Shown here in pieces: positions 17,140 to 25,271 of a stretch of 64,000 nt of DNA (position 1 is the first letter of the stretch; each line of letters opens with the position of its first letter). A program made the translations under genes and the position numbers. The notes below the pieces were generated by a model. The model was not told the origin of the DNA. It saw nothing but the letters and a program-made list of their open reading frames with translations, and searched no databases. The stretch is from Clostridium sp. (GTDB taxonomy: Bacteria; Cyanobacteriota; Vampirovibrionia; Gastranaerophilales; Gastranaerophilaceae), in contig JAHALR010000003.1 in assembly GCA_018362895.1 (NCBI GenBank), positions 62,001 to 126,000 of the forward strand, written 5' to 3'.

Positions 17140-18060
17140 ATGCAAACAGAAGATTTGAAACTTACTTTTCAAAAAGTTATGGATGAACTTGAATCTCCGA
17201 ACGGGGGGTTTTTGGATATAGATCTGGAAAATCCGGAATTTAAGTTGGAATTGAAATATTCCAGAGCAGAGTTTATTCAGGATATAAACTCTGCAACTTT
17301 GAAATTTAGTGATTCTCAAAGAATGAATTATACAGGACTTTTTGGTTTTGTTCTTGAAAAAAATGAAGAAAGACTGACTTTGAAAGGCTATCCTTCTGTG
17401 GAAAATATACAGGAAGAAACTTCTTTTCCCTTATCAAAGATTTATTACTGCGTAAATCTTTTTACAAGAGAAAATGAAATTAAGATAAAAAATTATCCTG
17501 AACTAGCAAAGATTATGAATAAGATTGTAAAAGTTTTTCCTGAATTTTTAACTGCAATCGGGAAAATTCAGCACCACACTCATAATTATACGGTTGATGT
17601 TCATACTTTGAAGGTTTTGCAGGGTGTTATGTCTAATGAAAAATATAAGACACTGCCCTTGGAAGACAAAAGAGCATTGCAGACAGCTGTTTTGATGCAT
17701 GATATAACAAAAAAAGAAGGAGAAATAGACAAGTCTCACCCTGTGTGTTCAGCAAAGGATACCTCATTTATTTTAAATAGATTTAATATTGATGAAAATG
17801 AGCGTAAAAAGATTTGTTTGCTTATAAGAAATCATGATTGGCTTGAACGTTATAATAAAAATATCACCTCAGCTTTGGAGCTTTCTAAGGAGCTTAAAGA
17901 CGGGAATAATTTTTTGATGTTGTGTATTCTTGCTGAAGCTGATTTAAAGGCGGTTCAAAGAGGTGGAGTTTTTTATTTTAAATATTCTGATGTATTGAAT
18001 AAAGGAGCTCAGGAGATAAGTGCTCTCATTGAAATAAACAACAAGCTTAATGTTGCTTAG
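17140..18060 (+). CDS. HD-domain phosphohydrolase-like protein
   Basis: 306 residues. The C-terminal half has an HD domain: HTHNYTVDVHTLKVL (about 147-161), VLMHDITKKEG (HD pair, about 186) and RNHDWLE. TVDxHTL is typical of the HD domain of GlnD uridylyl-removing enzymes. The N-terminal 100 residues (NPEFKLELKYSRAEFIQDI) match no domain I know. Both halves align along their length with residues about 885-1190 of the 1469-residue protein at 36131-40540 (HPDFKLNVKYDRKDFMDDI, HSYTVDVHTLAVL, LLHDITKEEY), so the two are paralogues. Substrate unknown. Followed immediately by recF. Confidence 0.78.
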   Translation: MQTEDLKLTFQKVMDELESPNGGFLDIDLENPEFKLELKYSRAEFIQDINSATLKFSDSQRMNYTGLFGFVLEKNEERLTLKGYPSVENIQEETSFPLSKIYYCVNLFTRENEIKIKNYPELAKIMNKIVKVFPEFLTAIGKIQHHTHNYTVDVHTLKVLQGVMSNEKYKTLPLEDKRALQTAVLMHDITKKEGEIDKSHPVCSAKDTSFILNRFNIDENERKKICLLIRNHDWLERYNKNITSALELSKELKDGNNFLMLCILAEADLKAVQRGGVFYFKYSDVLNKGAQEISALIEINNKLNVA

Positions 18061-18074
18061 TGTATAATAATTTT

Positions 18075-19202
18075 ATGTTTATAAAGTCGGTGAATCTTAA
18101 GAATTATAGAAATTATGATGATTTGAACCTTGAGTTTTCTTCTGACAAAATATTGCTTATTGGCAAAAATGCACAGGGAAAAACTAATCTTCTTGAGGCT
18201 GTGTATTATTTGTCTTGTCTTAATTCTGCACGAACTAAAACTGACAGTGAGCTTATTTTATGGCAGAAAGATTTTGCCAGGCTTGGGGCGGTTGTTCAAA
18301 AAGGTGATTTGGAAAAAGAATTACAGGTTTTGATAAATCCTCCAAGAAGAAAAGAACTCAAAGTTAACGGTGTAAAGAAAAATAAATCTTCAGAATTTTG
18401 TTCCAATCTTTCTGTTGTTTCATTTTCTGTCAATGATTTGTTGCTGTTAAGAGGAGTACCCGATGATAGAAGAGGCTGGTTGGATATGGCTATAAGTCAG
18501 ATTTATCCTGCTTATCCTGATAGAGTTTCAAAGTATAATAAAATTCGTATTCAAAAAAACAACTATCTTAAAGAAATAAAAGGAAATATTAATGCAGACA
18601 AATCTATGCTTGAAATATGGAACAGCCAACTTGCCGTAGCTGGAAGCAACATAATATTTCTGCGTTTAAAATTTTTGAAGGAACTTCAAAAAATTGCTAT
18701 GGAAAAGCACCTTCAAATTGCACAGCAGGAATTGCTGACAACCTTTTATAATTCAACTGTTGCAGGTGATGTTGATTTTGGGGTGGGTGTTGATTTGTCG
18801 ATAGAGAAAATTGCTGAATTATTTGAAAAAAAACTTCAAGAAAGGCAGCTTGAAGAAATTATAAGAGCACAATCACTTGTTGGGCCGCACAGAGATGATG
18901 TTTCATTTTTTATCAATGGAATTGAGGCTAAAAAATTTGCATCTCAGGGACAGCAAAGAACTATTGTTTTGAGTTTGAAACTGGCTGAACTTGAACTTGT
19001 CAAAGGAAAAATTGATGATACACCTGTTCTGCTTTTGGATGATGTTCTGGCAGAATTAGACAATATAAGACAAAATTTTCTCTTGAATGCTATTGGGCAC
19101 AATATTCAGACTATTATAACTTCTGTGGATACACTGCATTTTGATGCTGAGTATTTGAAAGATGTTGAAATTTTTAAGATTTCAAACGGAGCAATAATCT
19201 GA
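18075..19202 (+). CDS. recF: DNA replication and repair protein RecF
   Basis: 375 residues, normal length. RecF is an SMC-like ATPase that helps load RecA at gaps. Seen: Walker A GKNAQGKTN (after MFIKSVNLKNYRNYDDL), signature AQSLVGPHRDD, QGQQRT, and Walker B LLLDDVLAELD. I start at MFIKSVNL. A GTG at 18060 overlaps the preceding stop codon (TAGTG) and would add five residues. No obvious ribosome-binding site precedes either, suggesting coupling to the HD-domain gene. It is not next to dnaA-dnaN here. Confidence 0.95.
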   Translation: MFIKSVNLKNYRNYDDLNLEFSSDKILLIGKNAQGKTNLLEAVYYLSCLNSARTKTDSELILWQKDFARLGAVVQKGDLEKELQVLINPPRRKELKVNGVKKNKSSEFCSNLSVVSFSVNDLLLLRGVPDDRRGWLDMAISQIYPAYPDRVSKYNKIRIQKNNYLKEIKGNINADKSMLEIWNSQLAVAGSNIIFLRLKFLKELQKIAMEKHLQIAQQELLTTFYNSTVAGDVDFGVGVDLSIEKIAELFEKKLQERQLEEIIRAQSLVGPHRDDVSFFINGIEAKKFASQGQQRTIVLSLKLAELELVKGKIDDTPVLLLDDVLAELDNIRQNFLLNAIGHNIQTIITSVDTLHFDAEYLKDVEIFKISNGAII

Positions 19203-19207
19203 TTATA

Positions 19208-20002
19208 TTAATCTTTTTGTAATTCAGGTAATGCTGATTGAAGGTAATATATTGCTCTTTTTACTTTGTTATAATCTTTTTCTTCAAGAATTGGGTATCT
19301 GAATTCATCAAATTCTTGTAAAGAATATTTTTTCCCTGCTGCTGGCAGAAGATTCTTCATAAGAGTTTCATATGCGTGATATGAGTTGTGTAAATTTTGT
19401 GCTTTATCAGAAAAGTCTGGTCCATTTATATTTCCATCAAGATAATATAAAGTTTTATTCAGGATTTCTTCCATTTTTCCGTATTTTTCTTTGGGAATTC
19501 CTCTGGTCAAAAAGTTAAAACGGTCGTCTTTTTTTATGGAATGGAACATTTTGTATATTCGGTCTTCTATCTTTGAGAAAGATTCCATTGCTCCTTTTAG
19601 TCTTTCTTCAGGTTCCATTAAGTCTATTGTGATTGTGCTTTTAGGTTTGTTTTGCATGCTAATGTCAGAATAAAAGATTTTGTTGTAAGAAGAATCATAT
19701 TTTTGAGTATTAAATAAGTTGTTGTTGTCTCCTCCTATGGCAAGAAATTTTCCATCTCCCATTGAGGGTTGTTCAATTCTCCGTCCTATAATTTCTTCAA
19801 GTTTTTTGTGAAATTTATAGGTATCAGAACCGTATACATGTTCTTTATATCCAATAGTTTGTAAAGTATCAGTTGCAGCTTTTAGAAGCATACCATCTTG
19901 TTTTTTTGTAGTTTTATAGGTATGTGTTACAGTGGGTGAATTTTTGCTTTCTTTTGTTTGTATTGTAATAAGACCTTTAAAAGAGAGCGGAGAAATATTC
20001 AT
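19208..20002 (-). CDS. Hypothetical cytoplasmic protein
   Basis: 264 residues starting MNISPLSFKG, after an AAGGAAAC site; the longer open frame to 20254 is out of keeping with the protein and covers the recA promoter. No signal peptide or membrane segment, mixed alpha/beta, charged. I recognise no family. The N-terminal SFKG tag recurs in other orphan proteins of this window. It converges on recF with a 5-base gap. Divergent from recA. Confidence 0.65.
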   Translation of the reverse strand: MNISPLSFKGLITIQTKESKNSPTVTHTYKTTKKQDGMLLKAATDTLQTIGYKEHVYGSDTYKFHKKLEEIIGRRIEQPSMGDGKFLAIGGDNNNLFNTQKYDSSYNKIFYSDISMQNKPKSTITIDLMEPEERLKGAMESFSKIEDRIYKMFHSIKKDDRFNFLTRGIPKEKYGKMEEILNKTLYYLDGNINGPDFSDKAQNLHNSYHAYETLMKNLLPAAGKKYSLQEFDEFRYPILEEKDYNKVKRAIYYLQSALPELQKD

Positions 20003-20076
20003 GATTAGTTTCCTTATTGTAATTTGTTTTTTAAAAAACAGTAAAATGAAATTTTTTGCTATTGGAAAATTAAAAT

Positions 20077-20105
20077 TTGTACAAAACCCTGAAATAAGGT
20101 AAAAT
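20077..20105 (+). promoter_or_regulatory. recA promoter
   Basis: TTGTAC (20077-20082), 17-base spacer, TAAAAT (20100-20105), 41 bases ahead of the recA start. I see no clear LexA-type palindrome. Confidence 0.6.
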
Positions 20106-20145
20106 AGCATTATTATCGGATTATATGCTAAATGGGGAGAAACTG

Positions 20146-21174
20146 ATGGCAGTGAAAGAAAAAGATACAGAGACAGTTGGTGTTTCTGAAGAAAAAAATA
20201 AAGCATTAAAACTTGCGATTGAAAAAATCGAAAAAGATTTTGGCAAAGGGTCAATTATGAAACTGGGTGACAAAACAGCGGTTGCATGTGAAGCAATTCC
20301 TACCGGTGCACTTGCTCTTGATTTGGCTCTTGGAATAGGCGGTGTGCCAAGAGGACGTGTTATTGAGGTTTACGGCCCTGAAGCATCAGGTAAAACTACT
20401 TTGGCTCAGCATATTGTTGCTGAATGCCAGAAAAAAGGCGGAATTGCTGCGTTTGTTGATGCTGAACATGCTCTTGATCCTGAATATGCCAGAGCGTTGG
20501 GGGTAAATGTTGATGAGCTGTTAATTTCTCAGCCTGATACTGGTGAACAGGCCTTGGAAATTGCAGAGGAGCTTGTGCGTTCATCAGCTGTTGATGTAGT
20601 AGTAATCGACTCGGTTGCTGCTCTTGTTCCGAAGGCTGAAATTGAAGGTGCTATGGAAGACCAGCAAATGGGCCTTCAAGCCAGACTCATGAGCAAAGCA
20701 TTGAGAAAATTGACCGGTATTGTCGGAAAGACAAATACTACTGTAATTTTCATTAACCAGTTAAGACAAAAAATCGGTGTTATGTACGGAAACCCCGAAA
20801 CAACAACCGGCGGTAATGCATTGAAGTATTATTCTTCTGTTCGTTTAGATATCAGAAGATGTGATTCTATCAAAAAGGATGACAAAGATATCGGAAACAG
20901 AGTACGTGTTAAGGTAGTGAAAAATAAAGTTGCTCCTCCTTTTAAAACCTGTGAGTTTGATATTATTTTTGGAAAAGGTATATGCAAACTCGGCTGTATT
21001 TTAGACGTTGCTGTTAGTATGGATATTGTTAAAAAAGCGGGTGCATGGTTTAGCTACAATGAGGAAAAACTCGGACAAGGCAGAGAAAAAGCAAAAGAAT
21101 ATTTTGAAGCACATCCGGAGGTTCTTGCTGAAGTTGAGGCTAAGGTTAGAGAAAAATTGGCTGCTGAAAGATAG
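20146..21174 (+). CDS. recA: Recombinase A
   Basis: 342 residues. Central homologous-recombination ATPase. Seen: Walker A GPEASGKTT, the strand VDVVVIDSVAALVPKAEIEG, loop 1 MGLQARLMSKALRKLT, FINQLRQKIGVMYGNPETTT (loop 2 region). All expected motifs are intact. Start at MAVKEK after a GGGGAGA site; an upstream in-frame ATG at 20125 is less likely. Likely co-transcribed with the acetyltransferase, GT9 and nuclease-helicase genes downstream because gaps are short. Confidence 0.98.
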   Translation: MAVKEKDTETVGVSEEKNKALKLAIEKIEKDFGKGSIMKLGDKTAVACEAIPTGALALDLALGIGGVPRGRVIEVYGPEASGKTTLAQHIVAECQKKGGIAAFVDAEHALDPEYARALGVNVDELLISQPDTGEQALEIAEELVRSSAVDVVVIDSVAALVPKAEIEGAMEDQQMGLQARLMSKALRKLTGIVGKTNTTVIFINQLRQKIGVMYGNPETTTGGNALKYYSSVRLDIRRCDSIKKDDKDIGNRVRVKVVKNKVAPPFKTCEFDIIFGKGICKLGCILDVAVSMDIVKKAGAWFSYNEEKLGQGREKAKEYFEAHPEVLAEVEAKVREKLAAER

Positions 21175-21183
21175 GAATGTTTG

Positions 21184-21681
21184 ATGTTTGACTGGGTAAA
21201 AGTTGAAACTGATGACGAAGTAAAAGAGCTTTGTGCACTTGCTAAGGAGATTTGGAACGAGTATTCTATCTGCTTCATTTCACAGGAGCAGATAGATTAC
21301 ATGCTCGAAAAATTTCAGTCTGAACAGGTTGTAAAAGGTCAGATAAATTTTCAGAATTATCAATATTATTTCATTGAAGAAGATGGAGAGAACATTGGTT
21401 ATTTTGCCCTGCAAAAACAAAAAGACAACCTTTTTCTCTCTAAAATATACATTAAAAAAGATTTTAGGGGTAAAGGCTATTTTAGAAAAACTTTTACAAA
21501 TGCTATTGTTCCAATAGCGAGAGAACTTGAGCTTCCTAAAATTACACTTACTGTCAACAAGTATAACTTTGCTTCTATCATGGCCTATGAAAAGTTAGGA
21601 TTTGACAGAGTTGATTCAAAAGAGTTTGATATTGGCAATGGTTATATAATGGATGATTATATTTATGAATTTGTTTTGTAA
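21184..21681 (+). CDS. GNAT-family N-acetyltransferase
   Basis: 165 residues. The acetyl-CoA pyrophosphate loop is visible as DFRGKGYFRK in the strand-loop-helix LSKIYIKKDFRGKGYF, with later KYNFASIMAYEKLGF, the typical C-terminal arm. Acceptor substrate unknown (protein N-terminus, small amine or metabolite). The ATG at 21184 follows AGGA at the recA stop codon, so it is probably translated from the recA message. A TTG at 21181 is an alternative. Confidence 0.85.
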   Translation: MFDWVKVETDDEVKELCALAKEIWNEYSICFISQEQIDYMLEKFQSEQVVKGQINFQNYQYYFIEEDGENIGYFALQKQKDNLFLSKIYIKKDFRGKGYFRKTFTNAIVPIARELELPKITLTVNKYNFASIMAYEKLGFDRVDSKEFDIGNGYIMDDYIYEFVL

Positions 21682-21721
21682 TTCGATTGCTAGGCTTGCA
21701 TGATTATGGGATTATATATCT

Positions 21722-22708
21722 ATGGGAAAATCTAAATACAAAAAAATTCTTATAATCAGAGAGGGTGCTATCGGTGATGTAGTTCATACTACTAATATTT
21801 TCAGAAGTTTGAAAAATTATGATTCTGATATACAGATTGACTATGTTACATCAAAAGTGCCGTCACAGCTTCTTGTTAATGATTCTAGACTTCGTAAAGT
21901 TTATGTTTTTGAAAGCAAGGATTATTCTTTCTTAACAAAACTTGGTTTGGAACTTAGAAAAGAAAAGTATGATCTTGTTATCAATTTGCAATCTTCTTTG
22001 CGTTTCAGATATTTTTGTATGCTGATTAACGGAAAAGAAACAATTTTATACAAGAAATCTTATAGATTTCATGCGGTTGAAAACTTTTATGATACAGCAA
22101 GACAGAAAATTCCGGAACTTGTCAATCCAAAGAATCTTGAACTTGAAATTCCTGATTTTGTTTTAGATAAGATAAAAGAAGAAATTCCTACCGACAAAAA
22201 AATTGTAATTTTAAACACACAAACGAGTCTGACAAGACACGGACGAAAATGGTCATTTGAATCATTTAAACAGCTTGCATTTGACATTTTAGAAAGATAT
22301 AACTGTTATATTTTAATTCCCGGTTCAAAAGATGATATTGATGAAGTAAAATGTTATGAAGGATTGCATCCGAATATAATTGTAACAGCTGGTAAGTTTA
22401 ATATACTTGAATCAGCTGCTTTATTTTCTTTGGCAAATGTATTTGTATCAAGTGATACAGGTCCTTTACATATAGCTACGGCGGTGAAGAAACCTTATTG
22501 CATAGGTCTTTATGGTGCAGCAGCTGTCGGAAGAACTGGTCCGTGGGGTGAAAATCATTTTGCAATTGCGGCTGATTTACCTTGTATTCCTTGCGGTCTG
22601 AGAAAATGTAAACTTGATGGTGAGAAGAAAAATTTATTGAATCCCTGCATGACGGCAATCAAGCCTGAACATGTTATGCGCATAATTATTGATAACGATT
22701 TGTTATAA
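21722..22708 (+). CDS. Glycosyltransferase family 9, heptosyltransferase-like
   Basis: 328 residues. GT9 enzymes add heptose or related sugars to lipopolysaccharide core from ADP-activated donors. Seen: N-terminal ILIIREGAIGDVVHTTN (usual R-x-xxGDxxxxxP region), NLQSSLRFR, ILNTQTSLTRHGRKWSFESF (donor-binding stretch) and SSDTGPLHIATAVKKP followed by GLYGAA, the family signature. Supports a Gram-negative envelope. The true sugar may not be heptose. Confidence 0.88.
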   Translation: MGKSKYKKILIIREGAIGDVVHTTNIFRSLKNYDSDIQIDYVTSKVPSQLLVNDSRLRKVYVFESKDYSFLTKLGLELRKEKYDLVINLQSSLRFRYFCMLINGKETILYKKSYRFHAVENFYDTARQKIPELVNPKNLELEIPDFVLDKIKEEIPTDKKIVILNTQTSLTRHGRKWSFESFKQLAFDILERYNCYILIPGSKDDIDEVKCYEGLHPNIIVTAGKFNILESAALFSLANVFVSSDTGPLHIATAVKKPYCIGLYGAAAVGRTGPWGENHFAIAADLPCIPCGLRKCKLDGEKKNLLNPCMTAIKPEHVMRIIIDNDLL

Positions 22709-22721
22709 ACAAGAATAGAGT

Positions 22722-25271
22722 ATGAATTTGAAGGAAGAAAGAAAAAGTTATAGTCTCTTTGCTCTAAATATTGTGAAAACAGCAGCAAAACGCCTTTTCA
22801 TCAAGAGCAAGACTTTGTCCTGTTTGATAAAATCTGATTATTTTTTCAAAGAGATTCTTGATATTTTTAATTCACTTGAAATGTATGGAATTACTTCTGA
22901 AAAATTTAAACAAATCATTATGTGTAATAGCTTTGCGAAAGTTGATTTTGAAAGATTAGAGTTGCTTTCTTCTTTATATTCTTTCTATGAAAAGACAATG
23001 ATTTCAAATAATTTTAAATTTTCATATTCCTCTCAATCACTACCAGCTTTTGAATTTGTATCAGAAAATCAAGATATTTCAAAAAGATTGGATTTTCTTT
23101 GTAAATTTTTAAAATCCGGTAAGACAAATGATTTTTATTTTGAAAAATCTGAAAATATTGAATATAGAAGCTTTTCTGATATACAAAATGAATCATTGTT
23201 TGTAACGGAGCAGATAAAAAAACTTGTCAACAATGGTGTTTGTTCATATTCCGATATAGGTGTATTTGTTGATAAATCAGAAGCCAGACAAAAGTTTTTG
23301 GATATTATGAAAGCTGAAAGCATACCTGTTGTGAGTAGTATTTATAATGAAGAGTATGAAAATTTTAAACATAAAATCTCTGTTTATCAAAAAATCTCTG
23401 AAGTGTGTATTGGTTTGAAGCTTGAAAAATTTTCTTCTGAAGATTTGAAAAAGACGAATATTGAATCAAAAGCTAAGAAAGAAATCCTTTTTGAACAGCT
23501 TGATGAGTTGATAAAATCTTTAATTACAGAAATATTTGATGACAGTTATAACGTTGATAAGATTCTCTCAAAACAAGAAATGTCCAAAAATTGCACTTTT
23601 GTTGATGCTTTGTTTTCTTTATGGAATAGTATTTCAGAAGAGGATAGAAATCTTCTTATTAGTGAATTTGGTGCAATTAAAATATTTTATGAGAGTTATA
23701 AAAACGGGAGATTTGATGATGCTGTTAAAGGACTTTTAAACAGCTGTTATAAATTTTTTGAAAATGCTCAACTTGCAGAAATTGTATCAGGGAAAATAAA
23801 GAGTTTGAACGAACTTCAAAATCTTTATGACAATGTTCTGAAAGAAAGACCTGATTTTGAGTCTTTCAAAGAAATACTTGAATGGCTGCCTCCTTCAAAA
23901 GAAAGGAATACCGTCACTCTGGCATCAATTTCAAAAGATGTAAATAAAAATTTTAGGTTTGTGTTTGTTTCAGGTTTGACAGAAAATAATTTTCCTGGGT
24001 CGAATTCCTCTTATCCTTTCATATCGGATGAAGCTGACAGAATTATTGTTAATGAATGCAAAAAATTGAACATTGATTTCTCATATTTTATAAAAAATGA
24101 TGAAATTTTTTTGAAACAAAGATATGAATCGTTGTGTGCTTTGCTTGAGAAAACTGTGGAGAAGATAACTTTTTCCACACATGTTTATGAAGCAAAAAAA
24201 CAATCACAGCCTTCAAAGGTTTTTAAAATTCTGTGTGAACATGATAAGAAAAATTTTGTTGAAATTAAAACCCAATCTGTTAACGAATTGAAAATCTCAG
24301 ATTCAAAACTCAATTTTAATAATAAAGTTCTTCAATGTGAAAAAATAGTTCCTGAAAATGATGTTTTGAAGCTGAGCGCATCTGCTGTTTCAACCTATCA
24401 GAAATGTCCGAGAAAATATTATTATAAACATCTGTTGAATTTAAAAGAGCCTTATGTTTTTGCTGCAAGTTACGGAAGTGCTGTGCACAGTGTAATGGAA
24501 CTGTTGTGCAGAAGGTTTCTTCATTCTTATAACAAGAGAACTGCTATCGAATTGGCTGAGATTTTGTTTGATGCAAAAACTAATGAGAAAAAAGCGGTTG
24601 ATGCTGGTTTCAAACAAACTGATGTTGATTTGATAAAGGAGACTGATGTTCTTTCAATTGCACAAATGAAGGATAATTTGAGAGATGCTTTTGAAGATTT
24701 GGACATGACAGGCTTTTTTGATGAGGTGCCTGAAAATGTTGTTTGTGAAAAAGCTTTTTCTTTCAAACTTGAGGAGCTTCCTAATGTAGTTTTTGAGGGC
24801 AGAATAGATGCAATAGTACAATCAAAAGACAATATAAAAGTTGTTGATTACAAAACCGGTAAGGATAAAGACAACAAACTCTCATATGCAATTAGCGAAA
24901 ATGGTGTCAAATTCAAAACAGAAACGGGAAAAGAGCCTTCTAACGTTGATGTTTATAAAAACAGATATGATTATCAGATTCCTCTTTATTATATGGCTTG
25001 TCAAAATGATGACCAACTTTCGGAATATAAAAATAAAATTACCGAACTGGGGCTTGTTTATATCCGTCCTAAAATGAAGGAGAACGGTTGTAAAGAGGAT
25101 TTTGTCTCTGCTTCAAAAATCGAAGAATTTAAAAAATATATCATACAAAATTTGAAGGAGAACATAATAGACAAAATTGTAAACGAGAAGGACTTCAAGA
25201 AGAAAAACGGCTGGGCTTGTGAAACTTGTGCTTTTAAGTTTTTGTGCGATGAGGATGATGCTGATGAGTGA
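22722..25271 (+). CDS. AddB-like PD-(D/E)XK exonuclease subunit
   Basis: 849 residues. The C-terminal nuclease domain shows EGRIDAIV (about 690) and VVDYKTGK (about 708), the catalytic D-DxK set. Four cysteines are placed as in the AddB iron-sulfur cluster: one in YQKCPRKYYYK (about 561) and three in ACETCAFKFLC (about 833-842). The middle has helicase-like remnants (TLASISKDVNKNFRFVFVSGL, NFPGS). There is no N-terminal Walker A and the protein is shorter than Bacillus AddB (about 1160 residues). Works presumably with the UvrD-like helicase encoded next, overlapping by 8 bases, to resect double-strand breaks. Confidence 0.82.
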   Translation: MNLKEERKSYSLFALNIVKTAAKRLFIKSKTLSCLIKSDYFFKEILDIFNSLEMYGITSEKFKQIIMCNSFAKVDFERLELLSSLYSFYEKTMISNNFKFSYSSQSLPAFEFVSENQDISKRLDFLCKFLKSGKTNDFYFEKSENIEYRSFSDIQNESLFVTEQIKKLVNNGVCSYSDIGVFVDKSEARQKFLDIMKAESIPVVSSIYNEEYENFKHKISVYQKISEVCIGLKLEKFSSEDLKKTNIESKAKKEILFEQLDELIKSLITEIFDDSYNVDKILSKQEMSKNCTFVDALFSLWNSISEEDRNLLISEFGAIKIFYESYKNGRFDDAVKGLLNSCYKFFENAQLAEIVSGKIKSLNELQNLYDNVLKERPDFESFKEILEWLPPSKERNTVTLASISKDVNKNFRFVFVSGLTENNFPGSNSSYPFISDEADRIIVNECKKLNIDFSYFIKNDEIFLKQRYESLCALLEKTVEKITFSTHVYEAKKQSQPSKVFKILCEHDKKNFVEIKTQSVNELKISDSKLNFNNKVLQCEKIVPENDVLKLSASAVSTYQKCPRKYYYKHLLNLKEPYVFAASYGSAVHSVMELLCRRFLHSYNKRTAIELAEILFDAKTNEKKAVDAGFKQTDVDLIKETDVLSIAQMKDNLRDAFEDLDMTGFFDEVPENVVCEKAFSFKLEELPNVVFEGRIDAIVQSKDNIKVVDYKTGKDKDNKLSYAISENGVKFKTETGKEPSNVDVYKNRYDYQIPLYYMACQNDDQLSEYKNKITELGLVYIRPKMKENGCKEDFVSASKIEEFKKYIIQNLKENIIDKIVNEKDFKKKNGWACETCAFKFLCDEDDADE

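Noticed and set aside
20003..20254. N-terminal extension of the 264-residue orphan
   Set aside because: It is hydrophobic junk by composition, covers the recA promoter and lacks a ribosome-binding site; ATG 20002 has AAGGAAAC.
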